From positions 1,550,001 through 1,614,000 of the forward strand of contig NZ_AP022590.1 of NCBI RefSeq assembly GCF_010731775.1: 64,000 bases of DNA. The letters are read 5' to 3'. The notes under the pieces were generated by a model. It saw nothing but the letters and a program-made list of their open reading frames with translations. It had not been told where the DNA came from and searched no databases. The position numbers were made by a program, and so were the translations under genes. This document shows positions 16,593 to 25,523 of the stretch, piece by piece; the stretch's first letter is position 1, and the number at the start of each line of letters is the position of its first letter. Source of the stretch: Mycobacterium mantenii (GTDB taxonomy: Bacteria; Actinomycetota; Actinomycetes; Mycobacteriales; Mycobacteriaceae).

Positions 16593-17286
16593 CCGCATAG
16601 CACCGAAATAACTTGGGCAGGATGGCAACTGGCCGCACCCGTAGCGTGTGCAGCGCCGTGCCGTCCCGAGCCGAGATCCGTCGAGCGCTGGGTGGCGAAG
16701 TTCCATCGCCGTACGGATGGTCAGTTAAACTCCAGATTTTTCGGTAGGCGCCATTTTTTGGCAGCCTTGCCGCAAGTCGCATGGCGACGGCGAGATTCAA
16801 ACCAAATACCTGGTAACAGAGGCTTGCTGGGGCGTGGCCGAGCGGCGGTCCGCTCGGGGCTACCCAAGGTTCGGCCCGCGCCGGACCCGCCATATTATTG
16901 ACTGACCGTACGGTCTAATGCCATAGTTGCTGCGTGGCGCAAACGAGGGCGGCATGGGGCCGAAGGGCGCAGCCCCAGAGTGTCGAGTGGGAGGATCAGC
17001 CGGCCGGCCTGTGTCGTGATAGAGGCGATGCGCCAAGCGACGTGCCGCCCCAGGCATCGGTGCGCCGGTACTCGCGGCAACGGCGCGCGACCACGTCGCC
17101 GTCCCGGATGTCATCGAAAGAATCCGCAATGCAACCGATTCCGCGATGTAATCGAACGGCGAACCCGCCCGCGAAACGGGATCGCGTGCGGCGTCGGTCT
17201 CTCCACCCCGCGACAGCGGGCGGCTCGCTCGGGCAATCAGTGCCAACCTTGCGACTCGTTGCGTGCCCGCGCCAAGGGCGGTACCG
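16593..17286. other. 694-nt intergenic region ahead of the yrbE-mce operon
   Basis: No credible gene was found on either strand; open frames here are short or antisense to yrbEA. It contains a less GC-rich patch (CATATTATTGACTG, about 16891-16904) that may hold the promoter, directly followed by a perfect 12-bp palindrome. The remaining roughly 370 nt up to the yrbEA start would be a long untranslated leader if transcription begins there. Confidence 0.6.
16904..16915. promoter_or_regulatory. Perfect TetR-type palindrome upstream of the mce operon
   Basis: GACCGTACGGTC is a perfect 12-bp inverted repeat, extended to TGACCGTACGGTCT by less exact flanks. It directly abuts an AT-rich patch, as an operator over a promoter would. 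The core CGTACGGT is shared with the site ahead of the TetR gene. Confidence 0.65.
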
Positions 17287-18081
17287 ATGACTACCTCGCA
17301 CCTGATCCCCAGCAAATTAGGGCGGCACATTCGACCGGGCACCGAAGTGGCCGGCGGCTTTTTCCGCATGTGCGTGCTGACCGGTAAAGCGCTGCGGCAG
17401 CCATTCGAGTGGCGCGAGTTCATCTGGAATGGCTGGTTTCTCATGCGCGTATCGCTGCTGCCCACCATCGCGGTGTCCATCCCGGAAACCGTCCTTCTCA
17501 TCTTCACGCTCAACCTGCTGCTCGCCGAGATCGGCGCCTCCGACGTCTCCGGCGCCGGTGCCGCGATCGGTGCGGTGACCCAGCTCGGCCCGATCGTGAC
17601 GGTGCTGGTGGTCGCCGGCGCGGGCGGAACCGCCATCTGCGCCGACCTCGGCGCGCGCACCATCCGCGAGGAAATCGACGCGCTCGAGGTGCTCGGCATC
17701 GACCCGATCCACCGGCTGGTGGTGCCCCGCGTCGTCGCCTCGACTCTGGTCGCGGTGCTGCTCAACGGCCTCGTCGTCGCCGTCGGCCTCGGGGGCGGCT
17801 ACCTGTTCAGCGTGTACCTGCAGAACGTCTCGAGCGGTGCCTACCTGTCAACGCTGACGGCGCTCACCGGCCTGCCCGAGGTGGTGATCGCATTCATCAA
17901 GGCCGCCACGTTCGGTCTGATCGCCGGGCTGGTCGGCTGTTACCGCGGGCTGATCGTCCGCGGCGGTTCCAAAGGGTTGGGCACTGCCGTCAACGAGACG
18001 GTGGTGCTGTGCTTCATCGCGCTTTTCGCGGTCAACGCGGCGCTGACCACCATCGGCGTCCGATTCGGAACGGGGCGCTGA
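17287..18081 (+). CDS. yrbEA: Mce transporter permease YrbEA
   Basis: 264 aa with five or six membrane helices. It contains the MlaE/YrbE signature GAGGTAICADLGARTIREEIDALEVLGIDP-like region (key EEIDAL at about residues 125-130), where the permease contacts its ATPase. With YrbEB it forms the inner-membrane channel for lipids delivered by the Mce proteins. The start at 17287 (MTTSHLIP) is chosen over an earlier in-frame ATG at 17263; GGGCGG lies 5 nt upstream. It is separated from yrbEB by a single nucleotide. The ATPase (MceG) is expected elsewhere in the genome. Confidence 0.93.
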   Translation: MTTSHLIPSKLGRHIRPGTEVAGGFFRMCVLTGKALRQPFEWREFIWNGWFLMRVSLLPTIAVSIPETVLLIFTLNLLLAEIGASDVSGAGAAIGAVTQLGPIVTVLVVAGAGGTAICADLGARTIREEIDALEVLGIDPIHRLVVPRVVASTLVAVLLNGLVVAVGLGGGYLFSVYLQNVSSGAYLSTLTALTGLPEVVIAFIKAATFGLIAGLVGCYRGLIVRGGSKGLGTAVNETVVLCFIALFAVNAALTTIGVRFGTGR

Positions 18082-18082
18082 C

Positions 18083-18955
18083 ATGACCGCGACTACAACC
18101 GTTCCCTCACGGCACATCCACTTTCCGCGAGCCACCCTCAGTCGATACGGCGCCCCCCCGGACCGGTTACTGGTCGAGATCGGTCAAATAGTGTGGTTCG
18201 CCCTGACCGCCATCGGGCAGATTCCCTTCGCCATGCATCGCTACCGCAGGGAAATGCTGCGCATGGTTGCCCAGATGGGCATGGGTACCGGCGCGATGGC
18301 CGTGGTCGGTGGCACCGCCGCCATCGTCGGCTTCATCACCCTGTCCGCGGGTTCACTGGTCGCCATCCAGGGTTACGCGACGCTGGGCAACATCGGTGTC
18401 GAGGCGTTCACCGGATTCTTGGCCGCGCTGGTCAATGTGCGGTTCGTGGCGCCGGTGGCCGCCGGTCAGGCGCTGGCCGCCACGGTCGGCGCCGGCGCCA
18501 CCGCCGAACTGGGCGCCATGCGCATCAGCCAGGAGATCGACGCGCTTGAGGTGATGAGTATCCGGTCGGTCGCCTACCTGGCGTCCACCCGGGTCGTGGC
18601 GGGTCTGATCGTCATCTTCCCGCTCTACGGGTTGGCGATAACCATGGCCTTCCTGTCCCAGCAAGTCACCACGGTGTTCTTCTACGGACAGTCCATCGGC
18701 ACGTACAACCACTATTTCCACACATTCCTGCGCCTCAACGACGTGGGCTGGTCCTTCGCCGAGGTGATCCTGGTTGCAATCGTCGTGATGACCACCCACT
18801 GCTACTACGGCTACACCGCCACCGGCGGTCCGGTCGGCGTCGGCGAGGCGGTCGGCCGGTCGATGCGGCTGTCGCTGATCACGATCGTCGTGGTGGTCGT
18901 GCTGACCGCGATGGCGGTCTACGGAAAAACGCCGAACTTCAACCTCACCGTGTAG
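18083..18955 (+). CDS. yrbEB: Mce transporter permease YrbEB
   Basis: 290 aa with a long cytoplasmic N-terminus and about five membrane helices. It carries the paralogous signature ATVGAGATAELGAMRISQE followed by IDALEVMSIRSVAYLASTR (about residues 135-170). It begins one nucleotide after yrbEA ends and is followed by mceA after 5 nt. It is the second half of the YrbE heterodimer that binds MceG and takes lipid into or through the cytoplasmic membrane. Confidence 0.93.
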   Translation: MTATTTVPSRHIHFPRATLSRYGAPPDRLLVEIGQIVWFALTAIGQIPFAMHRYRREMLRMVAQMGMGTGAMAVVGGTAAIVGFITLSAGSLVAIQGYATLGNIGVEAFTGFLAALVNVRFVAPVAAGQALAATVGAGATAELGAMRISQEIDALEVMSIRSVAYLASTRVVAGLIVIFPLYGLAITMAFLSQQVTTVFFYGQSIGTYNHYFHTFLRLNDVGWSFAEVILVAIVVMTTHCYYGYTATGGPVGVGEAVGRSMRLSLITIVVVVVLTAMAVYGKTPNFNLTV

Positions 18956-18960
18956 CCGCC

Positions 18961-20268
18961 ATGACACGCCCGGTGCAGGAGAACTCGCCACGCATCCCGC
19001 CGTACCGGACGGCGGCGACGGTGTTCCTGGTGGTCGCCGCGGCGGTACTGGCGTTCGTGTGGCTGCAGTTTCGGGGCCAGCTCACGCCGACGACGCGCCT
19101 GACGATGTTGGCTCCCCGGTCGGGTTTGGTGATGGATCCGGGATCGAAGGTCACCTACAACGGTGTGGAAATCGGCCGGGTGGCCAGCATCTCGGAGGTC
19201 GAGCGTGACGGCACACCGGTGGCCAAGTTCGTCATGAACGTGAATCCGAAATACATCGAACTGATTCCGGCCAACGTGGACGCAAACATCAAGGCGACCA
19301 CGGTGTTCGGTAACAAGTACGTGTCGCTGACCTCCCCGAAAAACCCTACGCCACAACGCATCACATCACAGCGCGTGATCGATGCGAGGTCGGTGACGAC
19401 GGAGTTCAATACGCTGTTCGAGACGCTCACCACCATCACGGAAAAGCTGGATCCGGTCAAGGTGAACCTGACGCTGGCCGCCGCCGCGCAGGCGTTGACC
19501 GGCTTGGGCGACAAGTTCGGGCAGTCGATCGTCAACGCCAACGCCATCCTCGACGACATCAATCCGCAAATGCCGCAGATCCGGCACGACATTCAACATT
19601 TGGGCGCCCTGGGCGACATCTACGCCAACGCCGCGCCGGACCTGCTCGACTCCCTGAACAACGCGGTGATCACGGCGCGCACGCTGCACCGTCAGGAGGC
19701 CGACCTGGACGCCGCATTGTTGGCCGCGACCGGGCTGGGCAACACCGGCGCGGACATCGTCGCCCGCGGCGGCCCCTACCTGCAACGGGGCGCCGCCGAT
19801 CTGGTGACGACCGCCGGACTGCTCGACACCTACAGCCCCGAGATCTTCTGCACCATCCGCAACTACTACGACGAAGAACCCCATGCCTACGAAACAACGG
19901 GCGGAGGCAACGGCTACGCGCTGAAAACCATGACCGAGCTGACGTCGGGCTTGGGCGGCATCCTCACGCTTCCCGGGTTGACCGGCACGGCGGCCACCCT
20001 GGGTCTGCTCGGGCTGGCCGGGCTGGTCGGCGGGGCGCCGAATCCCTTTGTGTACCCGGACAATCTGCCACGGGTGAACGCCCACGGCGGACCGGGGGGT
20101 GCGCCGGGCTGCTGGCATGCCGTCAGCCATGACCTGTGGCCGGCGCCGAGTCTGGTGGTGGACACCGGCGCCAGCCTCGCGCCGTACAACCACCTGGACA
20201 CCGGCTCACCGTACGCAATCGAGTACGTCTGGGGCCGTCAGGTCGGGGACAACACGATCAACCCATGA
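18961..20268 (+). CDS. mceA: Mce-family substrate-binding protein MceA
   Basis: 435 aa. It has an N-terminal membrane anchor (VFLVVAAAVLAFVWLQF, about residues 21-37) and then the MlaD/Mce domain with APRSGLVMDPGSKVTYNGVEIGRV, the conserved strand-GxxVxxGVxxGxV pattern. The C-terminal helical domain (about 140-330) and a tail with a cysteine pair are typical of MceA. Mce proteins form a hexameric tube that carries lipids across the periplasm. The stop overlaps the mceB start (ATGA). Confidence 0.92.
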   Translation: MTRPVQENSPRIPPYRTAATVFLVVAAAVLAFVWLQFRGQLTPTTRLTMLAPRSGLVMDPGSKVTYNGVEIGRVASISEVERDGTPVAKFVMNVNPKYIELIPANVDANIKATTVFGNKYVSLTSPKNPTPQRITSQRVIDARSVTTEFNTLFETLTTITEKLDPVKVNLTLAAAAQALTGLGDKFGQSIVNANAILDDINPQMPQIRHDIQHLGALGDIYANAAPDLLDSLNNAVITARTLHRQEADLDAALLAATGLGNTGADIVARGGPYLQRGAADLVTTAGLLDTYSPEIFCTIRNYYDEEPHAYETTGGGNGYALKTMTELTSGLGGILTLPGLTGTAATLGLLGLAGLVGGAPNPFVYPDNLPRVNAHGGPGGAPGCWHAVSHDLWPAPSLVVDTGASLAPYNHLDTGSPYAIEYVWGRQVGDNTINP

Positions 20269-21305
20269 AGATCACCGGCTCCGCTATCAAGCTCGGCATC
20301 GTCTCACTGGTGCTGCTGCTGATCACCGTGTCGATCGTCGTGGTGTTCGCCCAGATGCGCTTCAACAGCACCAACACCTATTCCGCGGAGTTCAGGAATG
20401 CCGGCGGGCTGAAAAACGGCCAGTTCGTCCGCGCCTCCGGAGTCGAGATCGGCAAGGTCAAAGCGGTGCGCCTGATCGACGGCGGCCAGCGGGTTTTGGT
20501 GAACTTCGACGTCGATCGCTCGGCAACGCTCTACCAGTCGACGACCGCGCAGATCCGCTATCTCAACCTGTTCGCCGACCGCTACCTGGAGCTCAAGCGC
20601 GGCGAGGGCGAGGGCGCCGACCGGGTCCTGCCGCCGGGCGGATTCATCCCGCTGTCCCGAACGTCACCGCCGCTGGACCTCGACGCCCTGATCGGTGGTT
20701 TCAAGCCACTGTTCCGGGCGCTCGACCCGGAAAAGGTCAACACCATCGCGTCGGCCATCATCACCGTCTTCCAGGGGCAGGGCGGCACCATCAACGACAT
20801 CCTCGACCAGACCGCGAGGCTGACCGCGCACATCGCCGAACGCGACCAGGCGATCGGCGAGGTGATCAAGAACCTGAACACGGTGCTGGACACCACAGTT
20901 CGGCATCGCAAGGAGTTCGACCAGACCATCGACAACTTCGAACGATTGATCACCGGGCTGCAAAACCACGCCGACCCGCTGGCCGCCGGCACCGCGAACA
21001 TCAGCAACGCCGCCGGAACGGTGGCCGACCTGCTCTCGGACAACCGCGCTTTGCTGCACAAGACGATCAACTACCTGCAGGCCCTGCAGCAGCCGCTCGT
21101 CGACCAACGCGATCAGCTCGGCGATTTGATCCACAAGACGCCGACCGCGCTCAACCTGATCGGCCGCAGCATCGGGCTCTACGGCGACTGGGTGAACTTC
21201 TACGTCTGCGACCTCACGATCAAGTGGAACGGACTGCAAGCCGGCGGCCCGGTGCGCACGGTTCGGATTTGGCAACAGCCCACCGGTAGGTGCACGCCGC
21301 AATGA
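20265..21305 (+). CDS. mceB: Mce-family protein MceB
   Basis: 346 aa. N-terminal membrane helix (KLGIVSLVLLLITVSIVVVF), then the Mce domain with FRNAGGLKNGQFVRASGVEIGKVKAV at about residue 45, then a helical domain (DILDQTARLTAHIAERDQAIG and onwards) and a short C-terminus ending near a conserved cysteine pair region. The open frame extends back into mceA; the true ATG at 20265 overlaps the mceA stop. It is one of six subunits of the Mce lipid tube. Confidence 0.93.
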   Translation: MKITGSAIKLGIVSLVLLLITVSIVVVFAQMRFNSTNTYSAEFRNAGGLKNGQFVRASGVEIGKVKAVRLIDGGQRVLVNFDVDRSATLYQSTTAQIRYLNLFADRYLELKRGEGEGADRVLPPGGFIPLSRTSPPLDLDALIGGFKPLFRALDPEKVNTIASAIITVFQGQGGTINDILDQTARLTAHIAERDQAIGEVIKNLNTVLDTTVRHRKEFDQTIDNFERLITGLQNHADPLAAGTANISNAAGTVADLLSDNRALLHKTINYLQALQQPLVDQRDQLGDLIHKTPTALNLIGRSIGLYGDWVNFYVCDLTIKWNGLQAGGPVRTVRIWQQPTGRCTPQ

Positions 21306-22861
21306 GAACACTGACGGAATTCAACCGCGGCCGAGTCGGGCTGATGGGTATCACCGTGCTTTTGCTCGTGGTCGCCGTCGGCCAAAGCTTCACCAGTATC
21401 CCGATGATATTCGCCAGTCCGAGCTATTACGGGCAATTCACCGACACCGGTCAACTCAACAAGGGCGACAAGGTACGCATCTCCGGCGTGAACGTCGGCA
21501 AGGTGGAAGCGCTCGAGATCGACGGCGATCACGTCCGAATCAAGTTTTCCATCGGCGGCAACACCATCGGCACCGAGAGCCGGCTCGCGATCAAGACCGA
21601 CACCATCCTGGGCAAGAAGGTGCTCGAGATCGAGCCGCGGGGAAGCCGGCCGTTGCGGCCCGGGGAGGGGCTGCCGCTGGGCCAGAGCACCACCCCCTAC
21701 CAGCTTTACGACGCGGCCTTCGACGTCACCAAGGCCGCCACCGGCTGGGACATCGACACCGTCAAGCAGTCGCTGAACGTCTTGTCGCAGACCGTCGATC
21801 AGACCTACCCGCATCTGAGTTCAGCACTCGACGGCTTGGCCAAATTCTCCGACACCATCGGTAAACGCGACGTACAGATCAAACACCTACTCGCTCAGGC
21901 CCACCAGGTGGCCAGCGTGCTCGGTGACCGCAGCGAACAAATCAATAGGTTGTTGGTCAACACGAAGACACTGCTGGCCGCGTTCAACGAACGTGGCCGC
22001 GCCATCGCCGCCCTGCTGCAGAACGTCTCCGCCTTCTCGACCGAGGTCCAGGGGTTCATCAACGACAACCCGAACCTCAATCCCGTGCTCGAACAGTTGC
22101 GTGCCATCAGCGACGTGCTGGTGGCACGTAAAGACGACCTGGCCCAAACCCTCACGTACGTCAGCCAATTCGCTGCATCGCTGGGGGAATCCGTCGCGTC
22201 GGGACCGTACTTCAAGATAGTCCTGTCCAACCTGCTGCCCTATTGGGTCTTGCAGCCGTGGGTCGACGCCGCCTTCAAGAAGCGTGGCATCGACCCGGAA
22301 AACTTCTGGCGCAGCGCCGGTCTGCCCGAGTTCCGCTGGCCCGACCCCAACGGCACCCGGTTCCCCAACGGCGCGCCGCCGCCCGCACCTCCGGTGCTCG
22401 AGGGCACCCCGGATCATCCGGGACCGGCCGTCCCGCCCGGAACGGCGTGCTCGTACACGCCGCCGCCCGACGCGCTGCCGAGTCCGTGGAACCCGTTGCC
22501 GTGCAATAGTGTTGACGCCGGCCCGTTCGGTGGCAGCTTCCCGGCACCGATCGATGTGCAGACGTCGCCGCCCAACCCGAACGGCCTGCCGCCGACTCCA
22601 GGAATCCCGATCGCCGGGCGGCCGGGTGAGCCGCCACCCGACGTCCCGGGCACACCGGTTCCGCTGCCCACCCAAGCGCCGCCGGGTGCGCGCACCGAGA
22701 ACCTGCAGCCCGCCGGCCCCACCCCGCCACCGTCGACGTTCGCGCCCGGACTGCCGCCGGGGCCACCCGCCCCACCGGGGCCCGGGCCGAAGTTGCCGGC
22801 ACCGTTCGTCAACCCCGGCGGCACGGGCGGCAGCGGCATCACGGGAGGGAGCCAGAATTGA
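21302..22861 (+). CDS. mceC: Mce-family protein MceC with proline-rich tail
   Basis: 519 aa. Membrane helix (GLMGITVLLLVVAVGQSF), Mce domain with FTDTGQLNKGDKVRISGVNVGKV, helical domain to about residue 330, and then roughly 160 residues very rich in Pro, Gly and Ala, a feature common in actinobacterial MceC. The tail may span the cell wall or stay disordered. The ATG at 21302 overlaps the mceB stop (ATGA), and the stop overlaps the TTG start of mceD. Confidence 0.93.
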   Translation: MRTLTEFNRGRVGLMGITVLLLVVAVGQSFTSIPMIFASPSYYGQFTDTGQLNKGDKVRISGVNVGKVEALEIDGDHVRIKFSIGGNTIGTESRLAIKTDTILGKKVLEIEPRGSRPLRPGEGLPLGQSTTPYQLYDAAFDVTKAATGWDIDTVKQSLNVLSQTVDQTYPHLSSALDGLAKFSDTIGKRDVQIKHLLAQAHQVASVLGDRSEQINRLLVNTKTLLAAFNERGRAIAALLQNVSAFSTEVQGFINDNPNLNPVLEQLRAISDVLVARKDDLAQTLTYVSQFAASLGESVASGPYFKIVLSNLLPYWVLQPWVDAAFKKRGIDPENFWRSAGLPEFRWPDPNGTRFPNGAPPPAPPVLEGTPDHPGPAVPPGTACSYTPPPDALPSPWNPLPCNSVDAGPFGGSFPAPIDVQTSPPNPNGLPPTPGIPIAGRPGEPPPDVPGTPVPLPTQAPPGARTENLQPAGPTPPPSTFAPGLPPGPPAPPGPGPKLPAPFVNPGGTGGSGITGGSQN

Positions 22862-24348
22862 GCAGCGTCTTGCATATCCGCAAACTGCGGCCCCGGACAG
22901 TCATCGGAACGCTGGCGGTGCTGCTGGCCCTGGTCGCCGCCGTCGTCGGCTGGCGGCTGTACCAGAAGTTGACCAACAACACCGTAATCGCTTACCTGCC
23001 AACGGCGAACGCGCTGTATTCCGGGGACAGGGTCCAGATCATGGGCGTCCGCGTGGGTTCGGTCGACAAGATCGAGCCGGCCGGCGACAAGATGAAGGTG
23101 ACGTTTCACTACGACAACAAGTACAAGGTGCCGGCCAACGCTTCCGCCGTGGTCCTGAGCCCCACCCTGGTGGCGTCCCGCAGCATTCAGTTGGAGCCAC
23201 CCTACAAAGGTGGTCCGGTGATGGCCGATAACGCGGTGATCCCGATCGAACGCACCCAGGTGCCGACGGAGTGGGACGAACTGCGCGAAAGCGTCGCCAA
23301 CATCATCAACAAACTCGGCCCGACACCCGAGCAACCCAAGGGCCCCTTCGGCGAGGCCATCGAGTCGTTCGCGGATGGGTTGGCCGGGAAGGGCAAGCAG
23401 ATCAACACCACGCTGAACAGCCTGTCGCGGTCGTTAACCGCACTGAACGAGGGCCGTGGCGACTTCTTTGCGGTGGTGCGCAGCCTGGCCCAGTTCGTCA
23501 ACGCCCTGCACAAAGACGACCTGCAGTTCGTCGCGCTGAACAAGAACCTGGCCCAGTTCACCGACAAGCTGACCGGGTCCGACCGCGACCTCTCCACTGC
23601 GCTACAGCAATTCGACAGCCTGCTCTCCACGCTGCGCCCGTTCTTGACCAAGAACCGCGAGGTGCTCGCGCACGACGTCGACAACCTCGCCACCCTGACC
23701 ACCACGCTGGTCCAACCCGACCCGCTGAACGGCTTGGAGACCGCCCTGCACGTCCTGCCGACGCTGGAGACCAACCTGAGCCAGATTTATCACCCGTCGC
23801 ACGGCGCCGTCATGTCCATCCCGGCGATCCCGAACTTCGCGAACCCAATGCAGTTCGTCTGCAGCATGATTCAGGCCGGTAGCCGGCTGGGCTATCAGGA
23901 TTCCGCCGAACTCTGCGCGCAATACCTGGCGCCGATCCTCGACGCGATCAAGTTCAACTACCTGCCGGTCGGACTGAACCTGTTCAGCACCGCCGAGACG
24001 CTGCCCAAGGAAGTCGCCTACTCCGAGGATCGGCTGCACCCGCCGAACGGATACAAGGACACCACCGTCCCGGGCATCTGGGTGCCCGATACCCCGACCT
24101 CGCACCGCAACACCCAGCCCGGCTGGGTTGCGGCACCCGGCATGCAGGGAACGCAGGTCGGGCCGATCACGGGCGGCCTGATGACCCCGGAATCCTTGGC
24201 CGAATTGATGGGCGGCCCGGACGCGGCTCCCCCGCCGGCGGGCCTGCAGACCCCGCCGGGACCGCCGAACGCCTACGACGAGAACCCCGTGCTCCCCGGT
24301 CCGGTCACGCCGATGCCCGCGGCCGCGTCGACAGGAGCGGGATCGTGA
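22858..24348 (+). CDS. mceD: Mce-family protein MceD
   Basis: 496 aa. It starts with a TTG that overlaps the mceC stop (TTGA). N-terminal membrane helix (VIGTLAVLLALVAAVVGWRLY), Mce domain with YLPTANALYSGDRVQIMGVRVGSV, a long helical domain (about 130-330), and a Pro/Gly-rich C-terminus with GPPNAYDENPVLPGP. The C-terminal AYDENPVLP-type motif is seen in several mycobacterial MceD proteins. It is one of six subunits of the Mce tube. Confidence 0.92.
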   Translation: MSSVLHIRKLRPRTVIGTLAVLLALVAAVVGWRLYQKLTNNTVIAYLPTANALYSGDRVQIMGVRVGSVDKIEPAGDKMKVTFHYDNKYKVPANASAVVLSPTLVASRSIQLEPPYKGGPVMADNAVIPIERTQVPTEWDELRESVANIINKLGPTPEQPKGPFGEAIESFADGLAGKGKQINTTLNSLSRSLTALNEGRGDFFAVVRSLAQFVNALHKDDLQFVALNKNLAQFTDKLTGSDRDLSTALQQFDSLLSTLRPFLTKNREVLAHDVDNLATLTTTLVQPDPLNGLETALHVLPTLETNLSQIYHPSHGAVMSIPAIPNFANPMQFVCSMIQAGSRLGYQDSAELCAQYLAPILDAIKFNYLPVGLNLFSTAETLPKEVAYSEDRLHPPNGYKDTTVPGIWVPDTPTSHRNTQPGWVAAPGMQGTQVGPITGGLMTPESLAELMGGPDAAPPPAGLQTPPGPPNAYDENPVLPGPVTPMPAAASTGAGS

Positions 24349-25523
24349 TGAATGCGATGCGTTCATTCGGCTCTCGCGCTCGGCGCCGGGCCTGGCGGGG
24401 GCTGGCCCTGTTGAGCGCCGCGGTGGCGCTCACATCGTGCGCGAAATGGCATGGGATCGCCAATGTTCCGATGCCCGGTGGCCCGGGCTCCGGGCCCGGC
24501 TCCTACACCGTCTACGTGCAGATGCCCGACACGCTCGCCCTCAATGACAACAGCCGGGTGCGGGTGGCCGATGTCTTCGTCGGAACGGTGCGCGCGATCG
24601 AACTGAGGAACTGGGTCGCGACGCTGACGCTACGTCTGGGCAAGGGCGTCAAGTTGCCCAAGAACGCGACCGCCAAGATCGGGCAGACCAGCCTCCTGGG
24701 TTCTCAGCATGTGGAGCTGGCCGTGCCACCCAACCCGTCCCCGGAGCCACTGAGGGACGGCGACACCATCCCGCTGAAGAATTCGTCCACGTATCCCACG
24801 ACCGAGCAGACGCTGGCAAGTCTCGCCATCGTGCTGCGCGGCGGCGGAATCCCGAACCTCGAAGTGCTGCAGAACGAGGTCTACAACATCGTGCACGGAC
24901 GGGCCGACCAGATCCGCGCGTTCCTCGGCAAGTTGGACACCTTCACCGCCCGGCTCGACGAGCAGCGCGCTGACATCACCCGAGCCATCGATTCCACCAA
25001 CCGGCTGCTGGCGTACGTGGGTCCCCGCTCGGACGTCCTGGACCGGGTCCTCACCGAATTCCCGCCACTGCTCAAACATTTCGCTGACAAACAGCAACTT
25101 CTCGTCGACGCGATCGACGCGACCGGACGGCTCAGCCAGCTCACCGACCAATACCTGTCGGCCTCACGGGGCGACCTGCACCAGGATCTGCAGTCGCTGC
25201 AGTGCCCGCTGCGGGAACTCGGCCGTGGCGCTCCGTACCTGATTCGCGCGCTCAAGCTGATCCTGGTCCGCCCGTTCGACATCGACGCGGTGCCCAAGGC
25301 GTTTCGCGGCGACTACTTCAACCTGTCGCTGACGCTCGACCTGACCATGAGCGCCGTCGACAACGCGGTGCTCACCGGCACGGGATTCTCTGGAGCACTG
25401 CGCGCGCTCGAGCAATCGTGGGGCCGCGACCCCGAGACGATGATCCCCGACGTCCGGTTTACGCCGAACCCCAACGACTTTCCGGGCGGGCCGCTGGTCG
25501 AAAGGGCGGACAGGCAATGCTGA
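24345..25523 (+). CDS. mceE: Mce-family lipoprotein MceE
   Basis: 392 aa. A basic N-terminus and hydrophobic stretch end in the lipobox LTSC, giving lipidation at Cys32, as expected for MceE (LprK-type). The Mce domain follows with YVQMPDTLALNDNSRVRVADVFVGTV. The GTG at 24345 overlaps the mceD stop, and an ATG follows directly at 24348; AGGAG lies upstream. The stop overlaps the mceF start by 7 nt. Confidence 0.92.
   Translation: MMNAMRSFGSRARRRAWRGLALLSAAVALTSCAKWHGIANVPMPGGPGSGPGSYTVYVQMPDTLALNDNSRVRVADVFVGTVRAIELRNWVATLTLRLGKGVKLPKNATAKIGQTSLLGSQHVELAVPPNPSPEPLRDGDTIPLKNSSTYPTTEQTLASLAIVLRGGGIPNLEVLQNEVYNIVHGRADQIRAFLGKLDTFTARLDEQRADITRAIDSTNRLLAYVGPRSDVLDRVLTEFPPLLKHFADKQQLLVDAIDATGRLSQLTDQYLSASRGDLHQDLQSLQCPLRELGRGAPYLIRALKLILVRPFDIDAVPKAFRGDYFNLSLTLDLTMSAVDNAVLTGTGFSGALRALEQSWGRDPETMIPDVRFTPNPNDFPGGPLVERADRQC

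Noticed and set aside
16593..17286. A hidden gene or tRNA in the long region before yrbEA
   Set aside because: No frame had a ribosome site and protein-like composition, and no cloverleaf-like pattern was seen by eye.
16860..17765. 301-aa open frame on the minus strand in front of and across yrbEA
   Set aside because: It is antisense to a clear permease gene and has low-complexity Ser/Arg composition with no family features.
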